Positions 1-8,596 are shown, counted from the stretch's first letter. The stretch is 64,000 bases of DNA from Streptomyces sp. TSRI0107 (GCF_001905845.1 NZ_LIVZ01000002.1:186001-250000), one strand, 5' to 3'. Numbers and translations: made by a program. The notes: a model not told the origin generated them from the sequence alone.

Positions 1-417
1 CTGGTGGCGGAGACGCTGGCCGGGGTGCCGTCCGTGCCGGTGGACCACGCGGCCGTGCCCCGCGTGACGTACTCGTCGCCGCAGACCGCGTCGGTGGGTC
101 TGAGCGAGGCGGAGGCACGCGCGCGGGGGCACGAGGTCGACGTCAACACCATGCCGCTCACCGCCGTGGCGAAGGGCATGGTGCACGGGCAGGGCGGGAT
201 GGTGAAGGTCGTCGCCGAGGCGGGCGGCGGACGGGTGCTCGGGGTGCACCTGGTCGGCCCCCATGTGTCGGAGATGATCGCCGAGAGCCAGCTGATCGTC
301 GGCTGGGACGCCCAGCCCGACGACGTGGCCCGGCACGTGCACGCGCATCCGACCCTGTCGGAGGCGGTCGGCGAGGCGTTCCTCACGCTCGCCGGGCGGG
401 GCCTGCATCAGCAGTGA
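1..417 (+). CDS. Dihydrolipoyl dehydrogenase-like flavoprotein, C-terminal part (5' end outside window)
   Basis: Only the last ~138 codons are present; the reading frame is open from base 1. The visible part is the dimerisation domain of the class I pyridine nucleotide-disulfide oxidoreductases. It has the conserved stretch Pro-Arg-Val-Thr-Tyr-Ser-Ser-Pro-Gln and ends with HAHPTLSEAVGEA, which carries the His-Glu pair (HPTxSE) that acts as the acid/base on the partner subunit. This favours dihydrolipoyl dehydrogenase (E3 of 2-oxoacid dehydrogenase complexes, NAD-dependent, cytoplasmic) over mercuric reductase, which has a Tyr/Cys-rich C-terminus. The FAD- and NAD-binding halves and the redox CxxxxC are outside the window, so the exact family member is inferred. 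Confidence 0.85.
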   Translation: MVAETLAGVPSVPVDHAAVPRVTYSSPQTASVGLSEAEARARGHEVDVNTMPLTAVAKGMVHGQGGMVKVVAEAGGGRVLGVHLVGPHVSEMIAESQLIVGWDAQPDDVARHVHAHPTLSEAVGEAFLTLAGRGLHQQ

Positions 418-549
418 GTCCGGTGCCGGGCAGCGCGGGCGTGCTCCCGGGCGCCCCCTGGAGGCTCCCCCGTGGTGCCGCGCGGTCTCCTTGACACCGT
501 CCCGAGAGCGTGCGGTACTGCCGGTGCGAAGCCGGGCGGACGTACGGGG

Positions 550-1797
550 GTGAGTCCTCTGCCGGAGCTGCGCTACCCCACCGTGGCCGAACAGGTCGCC
601 TCCGCGCGGACGCTGGCCGCCTCGTACCCCGGCTTGTGCACGCTCCGCGCGGTGGGTGTCTCCCGCGCGGGCCGTCCGCTGCACCTGCTGTCCGTGGGAC
701 GCGCGCGCCGCGCGGTGCTCGTCGTCGCGGGCGCCCACGCGAACGAGCCGGCCGGCCGTTCCACGCTCCTCGCGCTCGCCGGACGGGTGGCGGCCGAGCG
801 ACGGCTGCGGGCGGGGACGTCCTGGCACTTCCTGCTGTGCGCGGACCCGGACGGGGCGAGCCTGCACGTGACGCCGGCGCCGCGCAGTCTGCTCGACTAC
901 CACCGCGGCTTCTTCCGGCCCGCCGGACCGGAGCAGCCCGAGTGGTCCCCCGCCGTGCTGCCCCCGGACCGGCTGCCGCCCGAGACCCGCGCCCTGACCG
1001 GCGTGATAGACGAGCTGCGCCCCTACCTCCAGGTGACGCTGCACGGGACGGATCTGGGTGGCAGCTGGGTGCAGCTGACGAAGGACATCCCGGGCCTCGC
1101 GGAGCCGTTCGGCAAGTCCGCGGCGGAGCTGCGCATACCGGTGGAGACGGGCGCCTCCGACGCGGCGGGCTGGCCCGCCTCGGGTCCGGGCGTGCATGTG
1201 ATGCCCGCGCCCGGCTCGGTGGCCTACCCGAGCATGCCGGACGACGCCCGGCGCAGCACGTGGTACCACGCCCACCGGTACGGCGGGCTGACCGCGGTGG
1301 TCGAGGTGCCGATGTGGGCGAGCGACCTGGTGGACGATCCGGCACCGCATCCCGCGCCGGGCGCGGCGCTCCGGCGGCTGGCGGACCGGCTGCTGCGGGA
1401 CGCGCTGGCGGTGGAGGACGTGCTCGCCGAGGCGCTGCCGCGCCTGGACGGCTTGGACGGGCCCCTGCTGCGGGCCGCCCGGTGGGCACTGGAGCTGGTA
1501 CCGGGGCTGGCGGCGGACCTGCGGCGGACGCCGCCGGCGGACCACACGATGGCGTACGTCGGCAGTGTGGACGCGTTCGCCCGGCGGCTGCCGCTGCGGG
1601 CCGCGGCGATGCTGCTGCGGGTGCTGCGGGAGACCGACGACCGCGCGGTGCCGCGGCTGGAGCAACTGGTGACGGGATGGAGCGACGCCTTCGCGCACCG
1701 GTTCCGGGCCCGCTGGGTGCCGTTGGAGCACCAGGTCGAGCACCAGTCCCGCACGGTGGTCGCGGCGGCGCTGCACGCGCGCGACAGGGCGGTGTGA
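550..1797 (+). CDS. M14-family zinc carboxypeptidase-like protein (paralogue A)
   Basis: A 415-residue protein counted from GTG 550, chosen because the next gene's paralogue shares the start region (PLPELRYPTV here, PPLLRYPTV there); longer starts back to 472 are possible. It has the M14 metallopeptidase signature: a HxxE zinc pair in GAHANEP, a third zinc ligand in the later LHGTD, and a likely catalytic Glu in VVEVPMW. I see no clear signal peptide, so a cytoplasmic peptidase or amidase acting on peptides or muropeptides is most likely; the substrate is unknown. It stands alone on the plus strand, converging on the inhibitor gene and its own inverted paralogue, which suggests an old inverted duplication. 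Family firm, substrate not. Confidence 0.82.
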   Translation: MSPLPELRYPTVAEQVASARTLAASYPGLCTLRAVGVSRAGRPLHLLSVGRARRAVLVVAGAHANEPAGRSTLLALAGRVAAERRLRAGTSWHFLLCADPDGASLHVTPAPRSLLDYHRGFFRPAGPEQPEWSPAVLPPDRLPPETRALTGVIDELRPYLQVTLHGTDLGGSWVQLTKDIPGLAEPFGKSAAELRIPVETGASDAAGWPASGPGVHVMPAPGSVAYPSMPDDARRSTWYHAHRYGGLTAVVEVPMWASDLVDDPAPHPAPGAALRRLADRLLRDALAVEDVLAEALPRLDGLDGPLLRAARWALELVPGLAADLRRTPPADHTMAYVGSVDAFARRLPLRAAAMLLRVLRETDDRAVPRLEQLVTGWSDAFAHRFRARWVPLEHQVEHQSRTVVAAALHARDRAV

Positions 1798-1871
1798 GGC
1801 GTCCCGCGCCTGTGCGTTCCAGGAATCGCGCCCCACGCGCACGTGCCCGTCCCCGAGCCCGCCCAAGCCCT

Positions 1872-2348
1872 TCAGGAATCCAGCGCGAACACCGCTCCCG
1901 TCACCGCCTCCAGCTGACAGGTGTTCGAGAAGGTCTCCCGGTAGTCGACCGGCCGTCCCCGCCACTGTCCGCGCGCCTGGGCGGTCACGGGCGCGTAGAT
2001 CATCGCGCAGGCGGCACCCTCGGGCGCGGCACGGCGGATGCCGCCGCCCAGGGCGTCGAGCTGGGCGCAGGCCTCGCCGGCCCGTGCGTGTCCCCGGGGC
2101 GGGTCGCACAGGAGCAGGACGGCACGCGTGGTGCCGGAGGGGGCGCCGCCGGGGCGGAGCCAGCCGGGGCCCGGGGACAACGCGTCGCCCCGGGTGACGG
2201 TGAGGTGGAGCCAGGTGCCCGGGCCGCCCGCGGGGACGGGCTCGGCCGCGGCCCGCGCCGGTGCGGGGGCGACGGCGAGCGCGGCGAGCAGGGCGGCCGC
2301 CGTCGGCAGACCGCGCCGTACGGCTCTCGCTGTGGTGGTGTGCGTCAT
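1872..2348 (-). CDS. Streptomyces subtilisin inhibitor (SSI) family protease inhibitor
   Basis: A 158-residue secreted inhibitor (MEROPS I16). An N-terminal signal peptide of ~33 residues has two Arg followed by a long Ala/Leu core ending ARAAA. The mature part has the four cysteines of SSI (in LLLCDPP, EACAQL, GAACAM and SNTCQL), enough for the two usual disulfides. The reactive loop reads CAM-IYAPV, aligning with the CPM-VYDPV loop of SSI, so the P1 residue is predicted to be Met, typical for subtilisin and chymotrypsin-like targets. Its ATG overlaps the stop of the upstream M14 peptidase gene (ATGA), so the two are translationally coupled. A target among secreted serine proteases is expected from the family. 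Confidence 0.92.
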   Translation of the reverse strand: MTHTTTARAVRRGLPTAAALLAALAVAPAPARAAAEPVPAGGPGTWLHLTVTRGDALSPGPGWLRPGGAPSGTTRAVLLLCDPPRGHARAGEACAQLDALGGGIRRAAPEGAACAMIYAPVTAQARGQWRGRPVDYRETFSNTCQLEAVTGAVFALDS

Positions 2349-3748
2349 TCCCGGTGCATCGGCACGACCGGCTCGGAGCCCCAGTCCGGCTCACCCGAAC
2401 GGGAGCGCGCGGACGGCTGCCGCGCGGCCAGTTCGAACGCGGCGAGGACCACGCGGGACTGGTACTCGGTCTGGCGTGCCACCGGGACCCACTCGGCTCC
2501 GCAGCCGTCGCGGTAGTCGGCGCACCACGCGTCGAGGAGCCGGTTCAGCTCGGGCAGCGCGCCGGCCGGGTCCCGGCCCGCCCCGGTGACGAGCTGGTGC
2601 AGCAGTCCGGCGGTGCGCAGGGCGAGGCGGCGTCCGGCGATGCGCAGGGCGGTCAGGTGGGCGACGTCGAGCGGCGGCAGGGGGCGGCGCCGGTCGTCGA
2701 GGTCGGGGTCCCAGGCGTCGGCGAGGCCGGGGCAGACGAGCAGGTAGTCGTCGACCGGCGCCAGCAGGCGGGCCGCGTCCGGTACGCCGGCGGTGTACGG
2801 GCGGAGCCGGGCTAGGAGGTCCCGCAGCAGCCGGGTGTCGTGCCGCAGGGTGTGGCTGACGGTCCGCAACCGCGCCTCCGGGTCGGCGGGCACGGTGTCG
2901 TCCTCCACGGCCCCCACGCCCCACATGGGTGCCTCGACGACGGCCGTGACGGTGCCGTACCGGTGCGGGTGGAACCAGGTGGACTCGACGGCGGCCTCGG
3001 TGATGGCCGCGACCCGGTCGCCGCGGCGTGGCGGCGGGATGCGGTAGACGGCGGGGCCGAGGCACGGCCAGTACAGGGTGTCGTAGGGGCCGAGTTCGCG
3101 CGGGACGCCCATCCGGGCCGCGATGCGGGCGACGCGCCCGGCGAGGCCGGGCAGGTCGCGGGTCAGCTCGACGAAGCCGCCGCCGACGTCGACGCCGTGC
3201 AGCGAACACTGGAAGAAAGGTTTCAGCTCGTCCTGGAGCGCGAGCAGGGCCCGGGTTTCCGGCAGGGTGGCGCCGGCCGCGCCGTCGGGCAGCCATTCGG
3301 GCTGTTCCAGGAAGCCGGGGCGGAAGAAGTGCCGGAAGTAGCGGCCGAGGCGGTACGGGCCCGTCAGCCAGCCCTCGTTGCGGCGCAGGCCGTCGGGGTC
3401 GAGGCAGAGCAGCAGGTTCCAGGTGGCGTCGGCGCCCTCGGTCAGGCGCGGGTCGGCGAGGGCGCGCTCGGCCAGGCGCAGCACGGTGGCGCCGCCGACG
3501 GGCTCGTTGGCGTGCGGTCCGGCGACGATCAGGGCCTGGCGGCGGCCGTGGCCGATCGAGAGCAGCCACAGGGGCGTGCCCGCGCGGGAGGTGCCCACGC
3601 GGCGCAGCCGGGCGTCACGCGGATGGCGGGCGGCGAGGGCGGCGGCCCGGGCGCCCAGCTCGTCGACGGTCGGATAGCGCAGGAGGGGCGGCAGGGCACA
3701 CCTCCGTCGTGACGCTGCGGGTTCACCTGGTGTACGTGGTGTACGCAC
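2345..3748 (-). CDS. M14-family zinc carboxypeptidase-like protein (paralogue B)
   Basis: Paralogue of the plus-strand protein ending at 1797, with the same zinc motif (GPHANEP), third ligand (SLHGVD) and catalytic Glu (VVEAPMW). The longest frame begins at GTG 3748 (467 residues), but that GTG has no Shine-Dalgarno. A perfect GGAGG (3701-3705) lies 6 nt before an in-frame CTG at 3694, exactly where the paralogue's homologous region begins, so the real protein may start at 3694 (449 residues). The gene is coupled to the SSI gene by a 4-nt ATGA overlap. Peptidase family firm; substrate unknown; start uncertain. Confidence 0.82.
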   Translation of the reverse strand: MRTPRTPGEPAASRRRCALPPLLRYPTVDELGARAAALAARHPRDARLRRVGTSRAGTPLWLLSIGHGRRQALIVAGPHANEPVGGATVLRLAERALADPRLTEGADATWNLLLCLDPDGLRRNEGWLTGPYRLGRYFRHFFRPGFLEQPEWLPDGAAGATLPETRALLALQDELKPFFQCSLHGVDVGGGFVELTRDLPGLAGRVARIAARMGVPRELGPYDTLYWPCLGPAVYRIPPPRRGDRVAAITEAAVESTWFHPHRYGTVTAVVEAPMWGVGAVEDDTVPADPEARLRTVSHTLRHDTRLLRDLLARLRPYTAGVPDAARLLAPVDDYLLVCPGLADAWDPDLDDRRRPLPPLDVAHLTALRIAGRRLALRTAGLLHQLVTGAGRDPAGALPELNRLLDAWCADYRDGCGAEWVPVARQTEYQSRVVLAAFELAARQPSARSRSGEPDWGSEPVVPMHRE

Positions 3749-3774
3749 AGTCAGTCACGACTTCAGGTGTACGT
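3729..3774. repeat. Three copies of GGTGTACGY upstream of the M14 peptidase-inhibitor operon
   Basis: The 9-mer GGTGTACGT occurs at 3729-3737, GGTGTACGC directly after it at 3738-3746, and GGTGTACGT again at 3766-3774. The set lies in the gap between the FHA gene and the peptidase gene. A weak promoter-like pair on the minus strand (TTGACG at 3777-3772, and a poor -10 near 3753-3748) overlaps it. The arrangement could be a regulator binding site for the peptidase-inhibitor operon; no binding factor is known to me. Confidence 0.4.
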
Positions 3775-3811
3775 CAACACTGCCACCGCGCGTGCGACTT
3801 GGCCGCGCGGC

Positions 3812-4363
3812 TCAGTGCGCGGCGAGCCGGAAGGCGACCTGCCCGAAGGACACCTGGTCGCCCTCGCGGACGACGGTGGCGCCGATGACGCGGCGGCCGT
3901 TGACGGCGGTGCCGTTGGTCGAGCCGAGGTCCCGCAGGATCCACATGCCGCCCTGACGGCTGAGTTCGGCGTGCACGCGGGAGACCGTCTCGTGGCTCAG
4001 CCGCAGGCCGCTGGCGGGGTCGCGGCCTATGCTCAGCGGGCGGCCGGCCGACGGGTGGGGCAGCAGCAGCTTGGGCAGCCGTTCGGCCTGCCAGGCGCGG
4101 CGCAGCCGCTCGGTGAAGCCGGACACGGCCTCGACGCTTCCGAACACCAGCCGGGAGAAGCGGCCCTCGGTGGGCAGGTCGGCGGTGAGCGCGGCCAGCT
4201 CGTCCGCGTGGCGGGCGGAGAGGGCCAGCTCCATGCGCCGGATGAACGTGTCATGGGACAGCCGGCCCATGGCGACGCCGTCACGCAGAACCTTCAGCGC
4301 CTGGTCGCGCTCCGCGTCGGAGGGCCGCGCGAGAGAGGTCGGGAACTCGAAAGACGACGTCAC
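3812..4363 (-). CDS. DUF1707 and FHA domain protein
   Basis: A 183-residue protein starting at GTG 4363. Residues ~10-70 match the DUF1707 N-terminal module of actinobacteria (RPSDAERDQALKVLRDGVAMGRL, with Arg-Met-Glu later). Residues ~105-180 form an FHA phosphothreonine-binding domain with the signature GRDP, SxxHAEL and DLGSTNGTAVNG. Such proteins bind phosphorylated partners of Ser/Thr kinases; no kinase is adjacent, so the partner is unknown. No membrane segment is visible. It is transcribed alone, convergent with nothing, and divergent from treZ. Confidence 0.88.
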   Translation of the reverse strand: MTSSFEFPTSLARPSDAERDQALKVLRDGVAMGRLSHDTFIRRMELALSARHADELAALTADLPTEGRFSRLVFGSVEAVSGFTERLRRAWQAERLPKLLLPHPSAGRPLSIGRDPASGLRLSHETVSRVHAELSRQGGMWILRDLGSTNGTAVNGRRVIGATVVREGDQVSFGQVAFRLAAH

Positions 4364-4537
4364 GGTGGTGATTGTCGGTCAGTGAACCCCGGGTGTCCAG
4401 AAATCGGGAAATCGGCGACCACGCGCGCGTACCCGACGACACCGGGGGTGAATCGGGAAGATGCAAAAGCGGATTGATCCATTTTGGCGCACCATGGACG
4501 GGCTACATCACGGTGAGCAGACGAAGGGGAACCGTCC

Positions 4538-6283
4538 GTGCAGTTCGAGGTGTGGGCACCGCAGGCCGGCCGAGTGACGCTCCACTGCGAGGGGGGCACG
4601 CGCGCGATGGAGGGCGATCCGGAGCGCGCGGGATGGTGGGTCGCCGAGGCGGAGGCGCGGGACGGCACCCGCTACGGCTTCGCGCTGGACGACGGCCCCG
4701 CCCTGCCCGACCCGCGCTCGCGGCGGCAGCCGGACGGCCCGGACGGGCTGAGCGCGGTCGTCGACCACGGGCGTCACGCGTGGCGCGCGAAGTGGTCCGG
4801 GCGTCCGCTGCCGGGGGCGGTCCTGTACGAGCTGCATGTGGGCACGTACACCCCGGAGGGCACCCTGGACGCGGCCGCCGAGCGGCTCGGGCACCTCGTG
4901 GAACTGGGCGTGACGCACGTGGAGTTGATGCCGCTGTGCCCGTTCCCCGGGCGGCACGGCTGGGGGTACGAGGGGGTGTCGCTGTGGGCGGTGCACGAGC
5001 CGTACGGCGGCCCCGAGGGGCTGAAGCGGTTCGTGGACCGGGCCCATGAACTGGGGCTGGGCGTGGTCCTGGACGTCGTGCACAACCATCTGGGCCCGTC
5101 CGGCAACTACCTTCCGGCGTTCGGCCCGTACTTCACCCATACGCATCAGACGCCCTGGGGCGCGGCCGTGAACCTGGACGCGCCGGGCTCGGACGAGGTG
5201 CGCGCGTACCTGGTCGGGAGCGCGCTGGCCTGGCTGCGGGACTACCGGATCGACGGGCTGCGGCTGGACGCGGTGCACGCGCTGGTGGACACGCGCGCGT
5301 ACCACTTCCTGGAGGAGCTTTCGACGGCGGTGGACGGGCTGGCCGCCGAAGTGGGGCGGCCGCTGTTCCTGATCGCGGAGTCCGACCTGAACGACCCACG
5401 GCTCGTCACCCCCCGCGCGGAGGGCGGTTTCGGGCTGCACGCGCAGTGGAACGACGACTTCCATCACGCCCTGCACACCGCGCTGACCGGCGAGGGCCAG
5501 GGCTACTACGCGGACTTCGCGCGCGCCCCGATGAAGGCGCTGGCCAAGACGCTGACCGGCGGGTACTTCCACGACGGCACGTACTCCAGCTTCCGCGGCC
5601 GATGTCACGGGCGGCCCCTGGACCGCACCCGGGTGGCCGCGCACCGGCTGCTCGGCTACAGCCAGACGCACGACCAGGTCGGCAACCGGGCCGTGGGCGA
5701 CCGGCTGTCCGCGTCCCTCTCCCCCGGGCTGCTGGCCTGCGCGGCGACGCTGACGCTGACCGGGCCGCTCACCCCGATGCTGTTCATGGGCGAGGAGTGG
5801 GCGGCGGGCACGCCCTGGCAGTTCTTCACCGACCACACCGATCCCGAACTGGCGGAGGCGGTACGGCAGGGCCGGCGGCGGGAGTTCGCGGCGCACGGGT
5901 GGGCGGCGGAGGACGTCCCGGACCCGCAGGACCCGGCGACCCGGAACCGCTCCTGCCTGGACTGGTCCGAGCCGGAGCGCGAGCCCCACGCGCGCGTGCT
6001 CGCCTGGTACCGCCGCCTCATCGCCCTGCGGCACGCGCAGCCGGACCTCACCGACCCCGACCTGGCCGACATCAGGGTGGCCTACGACGAGGAGGCCCGC
6101 TGGCTCGCCTTCCGGCGCGGTGACGTGTGCGTGGCCGTGAACCTGGCCGGGGAGCCCGCCGCGATCCCCCTGGGCACCCGTCCCGCCCGGATCCTCGCCG
6201 CGTGGGAGCCGGTGGACGTACCGGACGCGGAGGGACTGCTGCGGGTGCCGGGGGAGTCGTGCGTGGTGCTCGCACAGCCCTGA
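4538..6283 (+). CDS. treZ: Malto-oligosyltrehalose trehalohydrolase
   Basis: A 581-residue GH13 enzyme that releases trehalose from maltooligosyltrehalose in the TreY-TreZ pathway. The N-terminal beta-sandwich opens with FEVWAPQAGRVTL. The (beta/alpha)8 barrel has VLYELHVGTYTPEGTL, VVLDVVHNHLGPSGNY, the nucleophile region DGLRLDAVHAL, the acid/base region FLIAESDLNDPRL and the stabiliser region SQTHDQVGNRA. All three catalytic carboxylates sit in these motifs. Length fits TreZ (~580 residues). Start GTG 4538 follows a purine-rich GAAGGGGA. treY is not in the window, so the pathway partner lies elsewhere. Confidence 0.95.
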   Translation: MQFEVWAPQAGRVTLHCEGGTRAMEGDPERAGWWVAEAEARDGTRYGFALDDGPALPDPRSRRQPDGPDGLSAVVDHGRHAWRAKWSGRPLPGAVLYELHVGTYTPEGTLDAAAERLGHLVELGVTHVELMPLCPFPGRHGWGYEGVSLWAVHEPYGGPEGLKRFVDRAHELGLGVVLDVVHNHLGPSGNYLPAFGPYFTHTHQTPWGAAVNLDAPGSDEVRAYLVGSALAWLRDYRIDGLRLDAVHALVDTRAYHFLEELSTAVDGLAAEVGRPLFLIAESDLNDPRLVTPRAEGGFGLHAQWNDDFHHALHTALTGEGQGYYADFARAPMKALAKTLTGGYFHDGTYSSFRGRCHGRPLDRTRVAAHRLLGYSQTHDQVGNRAVGDRLSASLSPGLLACAATLTLTGPLTPMLFMGEEWAAGTPWQFFTDHTDPELAEAVRQGRRREFAAHGWAAEDVPDPQDPATRNRSCLDWSEPEREPHARVLAWYRRLIALRHAQPDLTDPDLADIRVAYDEEARWLAFRRGDVCVAVNLAGEPAAIPLGTRPARILAAWEPVDVPDAEGLLRVPGESCVVLAQP

Positions 6284-6288
6284 GCGGA

Positions 6289-6310
6289 CGTCCTGCTCGC
6301 ACACAGGACG
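6289..6310. terminator. Small inverted repeat between convergent treZ and phosphotransferase-like gene
   Basis: CGTCCTG at 6289-6295 pairs with CAGGACG at 6304-6310 across an 8-nt loop. It lies in the 28-nt gap between two convergent genes, a position typical of a bidirectional terminator. There is no T-tract, so this is a weak call. Confidence 0.35.
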
Positions 6311-6311
6311 G

Positions 6312-7298
6312 CTACGGGGTGTCGTCCGCGCTGTCCGTGTCGCTGCCCGCGTCGGTGTGCGTGCCGGTGTCCGCGTCCTCCCGCAGCTCCGTCACACGCT
6401 CCAGCAGGATCGGTTCCCACGCGCGGCGCAGCTGGAAGCGCAGGAGGGGCAGCGGGGCGGAGGTGCGGCCCGACAGGGTCTCGGCGAGGTTGAGGACGCT
6501 GTCGCAGCGGGCCAGCCAGAGGCCGCGCAGGCAGGGGCGGGCACCGTAGCCGGCGAGGGTGGCGGCGCGTACGGCCGCGGGGGCGCCCAACGCGCGCGCG
6601 AGTCCGGCGATGTCCTCGGCGGGGTCGCCGACGACCGCGTCGGCCCAGCCGAGGACGGCACGCACCCGTCCGTCGGCGCTCACGACCAGGTGCTCGCCGG
6701 TGAGGCCGTGGTGGACGAGGACGGCGCCGCCGGGCTGCGCGGCGAGCTGGACGGCGGCGGCCGGGGTGAGCTGGTGCAGGCGCGCGGCGTCGAACTCGTC
6801 GGCGGCGGCCAGGCGTTCGGCGGCGTGCCCGGCGGACCGGCGCAGCGTCTCCAGGGACCGCGGGGCGGTGCGCGGCACGCCCAGTGTCTCGGCCTGCCGC
6901 AGCGGCACCTCGCGCAGGCCGGTGAGCAGCCCGGCGAGGTCGGCCTCGCCGATGGCCGAGACGTCGTGCTGTTCGCCGGAGCCGCCGGGCACCTTGCTGT
7001 CCAGCGTGTACGTGAGGCCGGGCGCCCACTCGCCGTGCGCCACGCTGGCCGGCACGGCGACCGGGAGGTACGGCCGGACGAGGTCGCGCAGCCGCAGCTC
7101 GCGGCGCTGCCGGACGGCCGCCTCGGCGTCGGGGGCGAGGCGCAGCACGTGGCGGGTGCCGACCCACCAGGTGGCGGGCTGCTCGCCGCCGGCGATCGGC
7201 CGGACGTCGGGGCCCGCGGCGGAGCCCGCGCCCTCCCTGAGCAGGGAGCGGACCAGTCGGCGGACGGTGTCCTCGGTGGGTGTCGGTGCCTGGGTCAT
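6312..7298 (-). CDS. Aminoglycoside phosphotransferase-fold protein, possible pseudokinase
   Basis: A 328-residue protein of the APH/choline kinase fold. The nucleotide-lobe part is recognisable (ATWWVGTRHVLRLAPDAEA). The catalytic loop normally reads HGD-L-x-x-x-N, but here it reads VHHGLTGEHL, so the catalytic Asp is Gly. The Mg-binding motif normally reads I/V-D-W-x-D, but here it is VLGWADAVVGDPAEDIA, so the first Asp is also Gly. Two of the key acidic residues are therefore missing and the enzyme may be inactive or have a changed role. It starts at ATG 7298, 53 nt downstream of the M24 peptidase gene on the same strand, probably in one transcript. Antibiotic resistance should not be inferred. 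Confidence 0.75.
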   Translation of the reverse strand: MTQAPTPTEDTVRRLVRSLLREGAGSAAGPDVRPIAGGEQPATWWVGTRHVLRLAPDAEAAVRQRRELRLRDLVRPYLPVAVPASVAHGEWAPGLTYTLDSKVPGGSGEQHDVSAIGEADLAGLLTGLREVPLRQAETLGVPRTAPRSLETLRRSAGHAAERLAAADEFDAARLHQLTPAAAVQLAAQPGGAVLVHHGLTGEHLVVSADGRVRAVLGWADAVVGDPAEDIAGLARALGAPAAVRAATLAGYGARPCLRGLWLARCDSVLNLAETLSGRTSAPLPLLRFQLRRAWEPILLERVTELREDADTGTHTDAGSDTDSADDTP

Positions 7299-7350
7299 GG
7301 TCGGACCGTTGTCGTGTGCGGGCGTACGGGGACGGGGTCGTGGTGTGCGG

Positions 7351-8481
7351 TCAGTCCACTATCACCATCTCGCGCGGGGTGTCGTTCAGACGACGGCCGC
7401 CGTCCTCGGTGACGGTCACGATGTCCTCGATGCGGACGCCGAAGCGGCCCGGCAGGTAGACACCGGGCTCCACGGAGAAGCACATGCCCGGCACCAGGGG
7501 CTGTTCCTCGCCCTCGATCATGTACGGCGGTTCGTGCGTGGTGACGCCGATGCCGTGGCCGGTGCGGTGGATGAAGTACTCGCCGTACCCGGCGTCGGCG
7601 ATGACCGCGCGGGCAGCCCGGTCGACGTCCTGGCAGGCGGCACCGGGCCGCACCGCGCGGAAGCCCGCCTCCTGGGCCTCCCGGACGAGGTCGTGGACCC
7701 GGCGCTCCTCGTCGGTGGGTTCGCCGACGTGGACCGTGCGGGAGGTGTCGGAACCGTAGCCGTCCTTCAGGCCGCCGAAGTCGAGGACCACCATGTCGCC
7801 GCGTTCGATGACGCGGTCGCCGACCTCGTGGTGCGGGTTGGCGCCGTTCGGGCCGGAGGCGACGATGGTGAAGTCGACCTGGGCGTGCCCGAACCTGCGC
7901 AGCAGACCGGCGAGGTCGGCGGCGAGGTCGGACTCCCGGCGGCCGGCGAAGGGAACCTTCCGGATCTCCTCGAACGTCGCGTCGGCGGCGGCTCCCGCGG
8001 CCGCCAGGAGCCGCAGTTCCGCCTCGTCCTTGACCGCGCGGAGCATCGGCAGGGCCTCGGTGAGGGAGGCGTAGGCGGTGTCGGGCAGCGCCTTCTGCAG
8101 GGCCAGCAGGTGCATGGCCCAGGCGTTGTCGCTGACGCCGAACCGGCCGGTGCTCTCGAGGAGGGCGGCGGTGGTGGCGTACGGGTCCTTGCCGTCGGTC
8201 CAGTCGCGCAGCGTCAGCGCGGGCGCGCCGGCCGCCTTCTCGGCGTCCGGGGCCTCCAGGGTGGGGACGACGAGGACGGGGTCCTGCCCCGCGGCGAGGA
8301 CGAGCAGGGTGAGCCGTTCGGTGTCGGCGGTGGGCGCGTAGCCGGTGAGCCACACCAGGTCCGGGCCCGGGGCGACGAGCAGCCCGGCCAGTCCCGCGTC
8401 GGCGGCCGCCCGCGCGGCGCGCTCCATGCGGGCCCGGTAGTCGTCGGCGGTGAAGGGCGCGAGCTTACTGCTGCCGGTCAT
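7351..8481 (-). CDS. M24-family aminopeptidase P (Xaa-Pro aminopeptidase)
   Basis: A 376-residue cytoplasmic metallopeptidase that would remove N-terminal residues preceding proline. An N-terminal creatinase-like domain (~residues 15-145, VWLTGYAPTADTERLTLL) precedes the pita-bread catalytic domain. The five metal ligands are visible: Asp in VVLDFGG, Asp in GSDTSRTVH, His in HRTGHGIGVTTHE, Glu in SVEPGVYL and Glu in VRIEDIVTVTEDG. Start ATG 8481 (MTGSSKLAPF) is preferred because the upstream extension is low-complexity and not conserved in appearance. Confidence 0.92.
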   Translation of the reverse strand: MTGSSKLAPFTADDYRARMERAARAAADAGLAGLLVAPGPDLVWLTGYAPTADTERLTLLVLAAGQDPVLVVPTLEAPDAEKAAGAPALTLRDWTDGKDPYATTAALLESTGRFGVSDNAWAMHLLALQKALPDTAYASLTEALPMLRAVKDEAELRLLAAAGAAADATFEEIRKVPFAGRRESDLAADLAGLLRRFGHAQVDFTIVASGPNGANPHHEVGDRVIERGDMVVLDFGGLKDGYGSDTSRTVHVGEPTDEERRVHDLVREAQEAGFRAVRPGAACQDVDRAARAVIADAGYGEYFIHRTGHGIGVTTHEPPYMIEGEEQPLVPGMCFSVEPGVYLPGRFGVRIEDIVTVTEDGGRRLNDTPREMVIVD

Positions 8482-8596
8482 CCTGGCCTCCTCGGCGGGG
8501 GTGGGAGCCACGGGCAGCATCCTGCCCGGACGGCGGGGGCGGCGCGAGCCGGTGTGCGGCGCTTTCGGGACTTTCGAACGGGCGGGCGGCCACGGG

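Noticed and set aside
383..2516. Long open frames on both strands over the first M14 peptidase gene
   Set aside because: They are Arg/Ala/Pro/Gly-rich mirror frames caused by high GC at third positions, with no conserved motifs.
4508..6304. 598-codon minus-strand frame opposite treZ
   Set aside because: It exactly shadows treZ and has no motif; treZ has full catalytic motifs.
6312..7298. Aminoglycoside resistance gene
   Set aside because: The fold matches, but catalytic residues are changed and many APH-fold proteins have other substrates.
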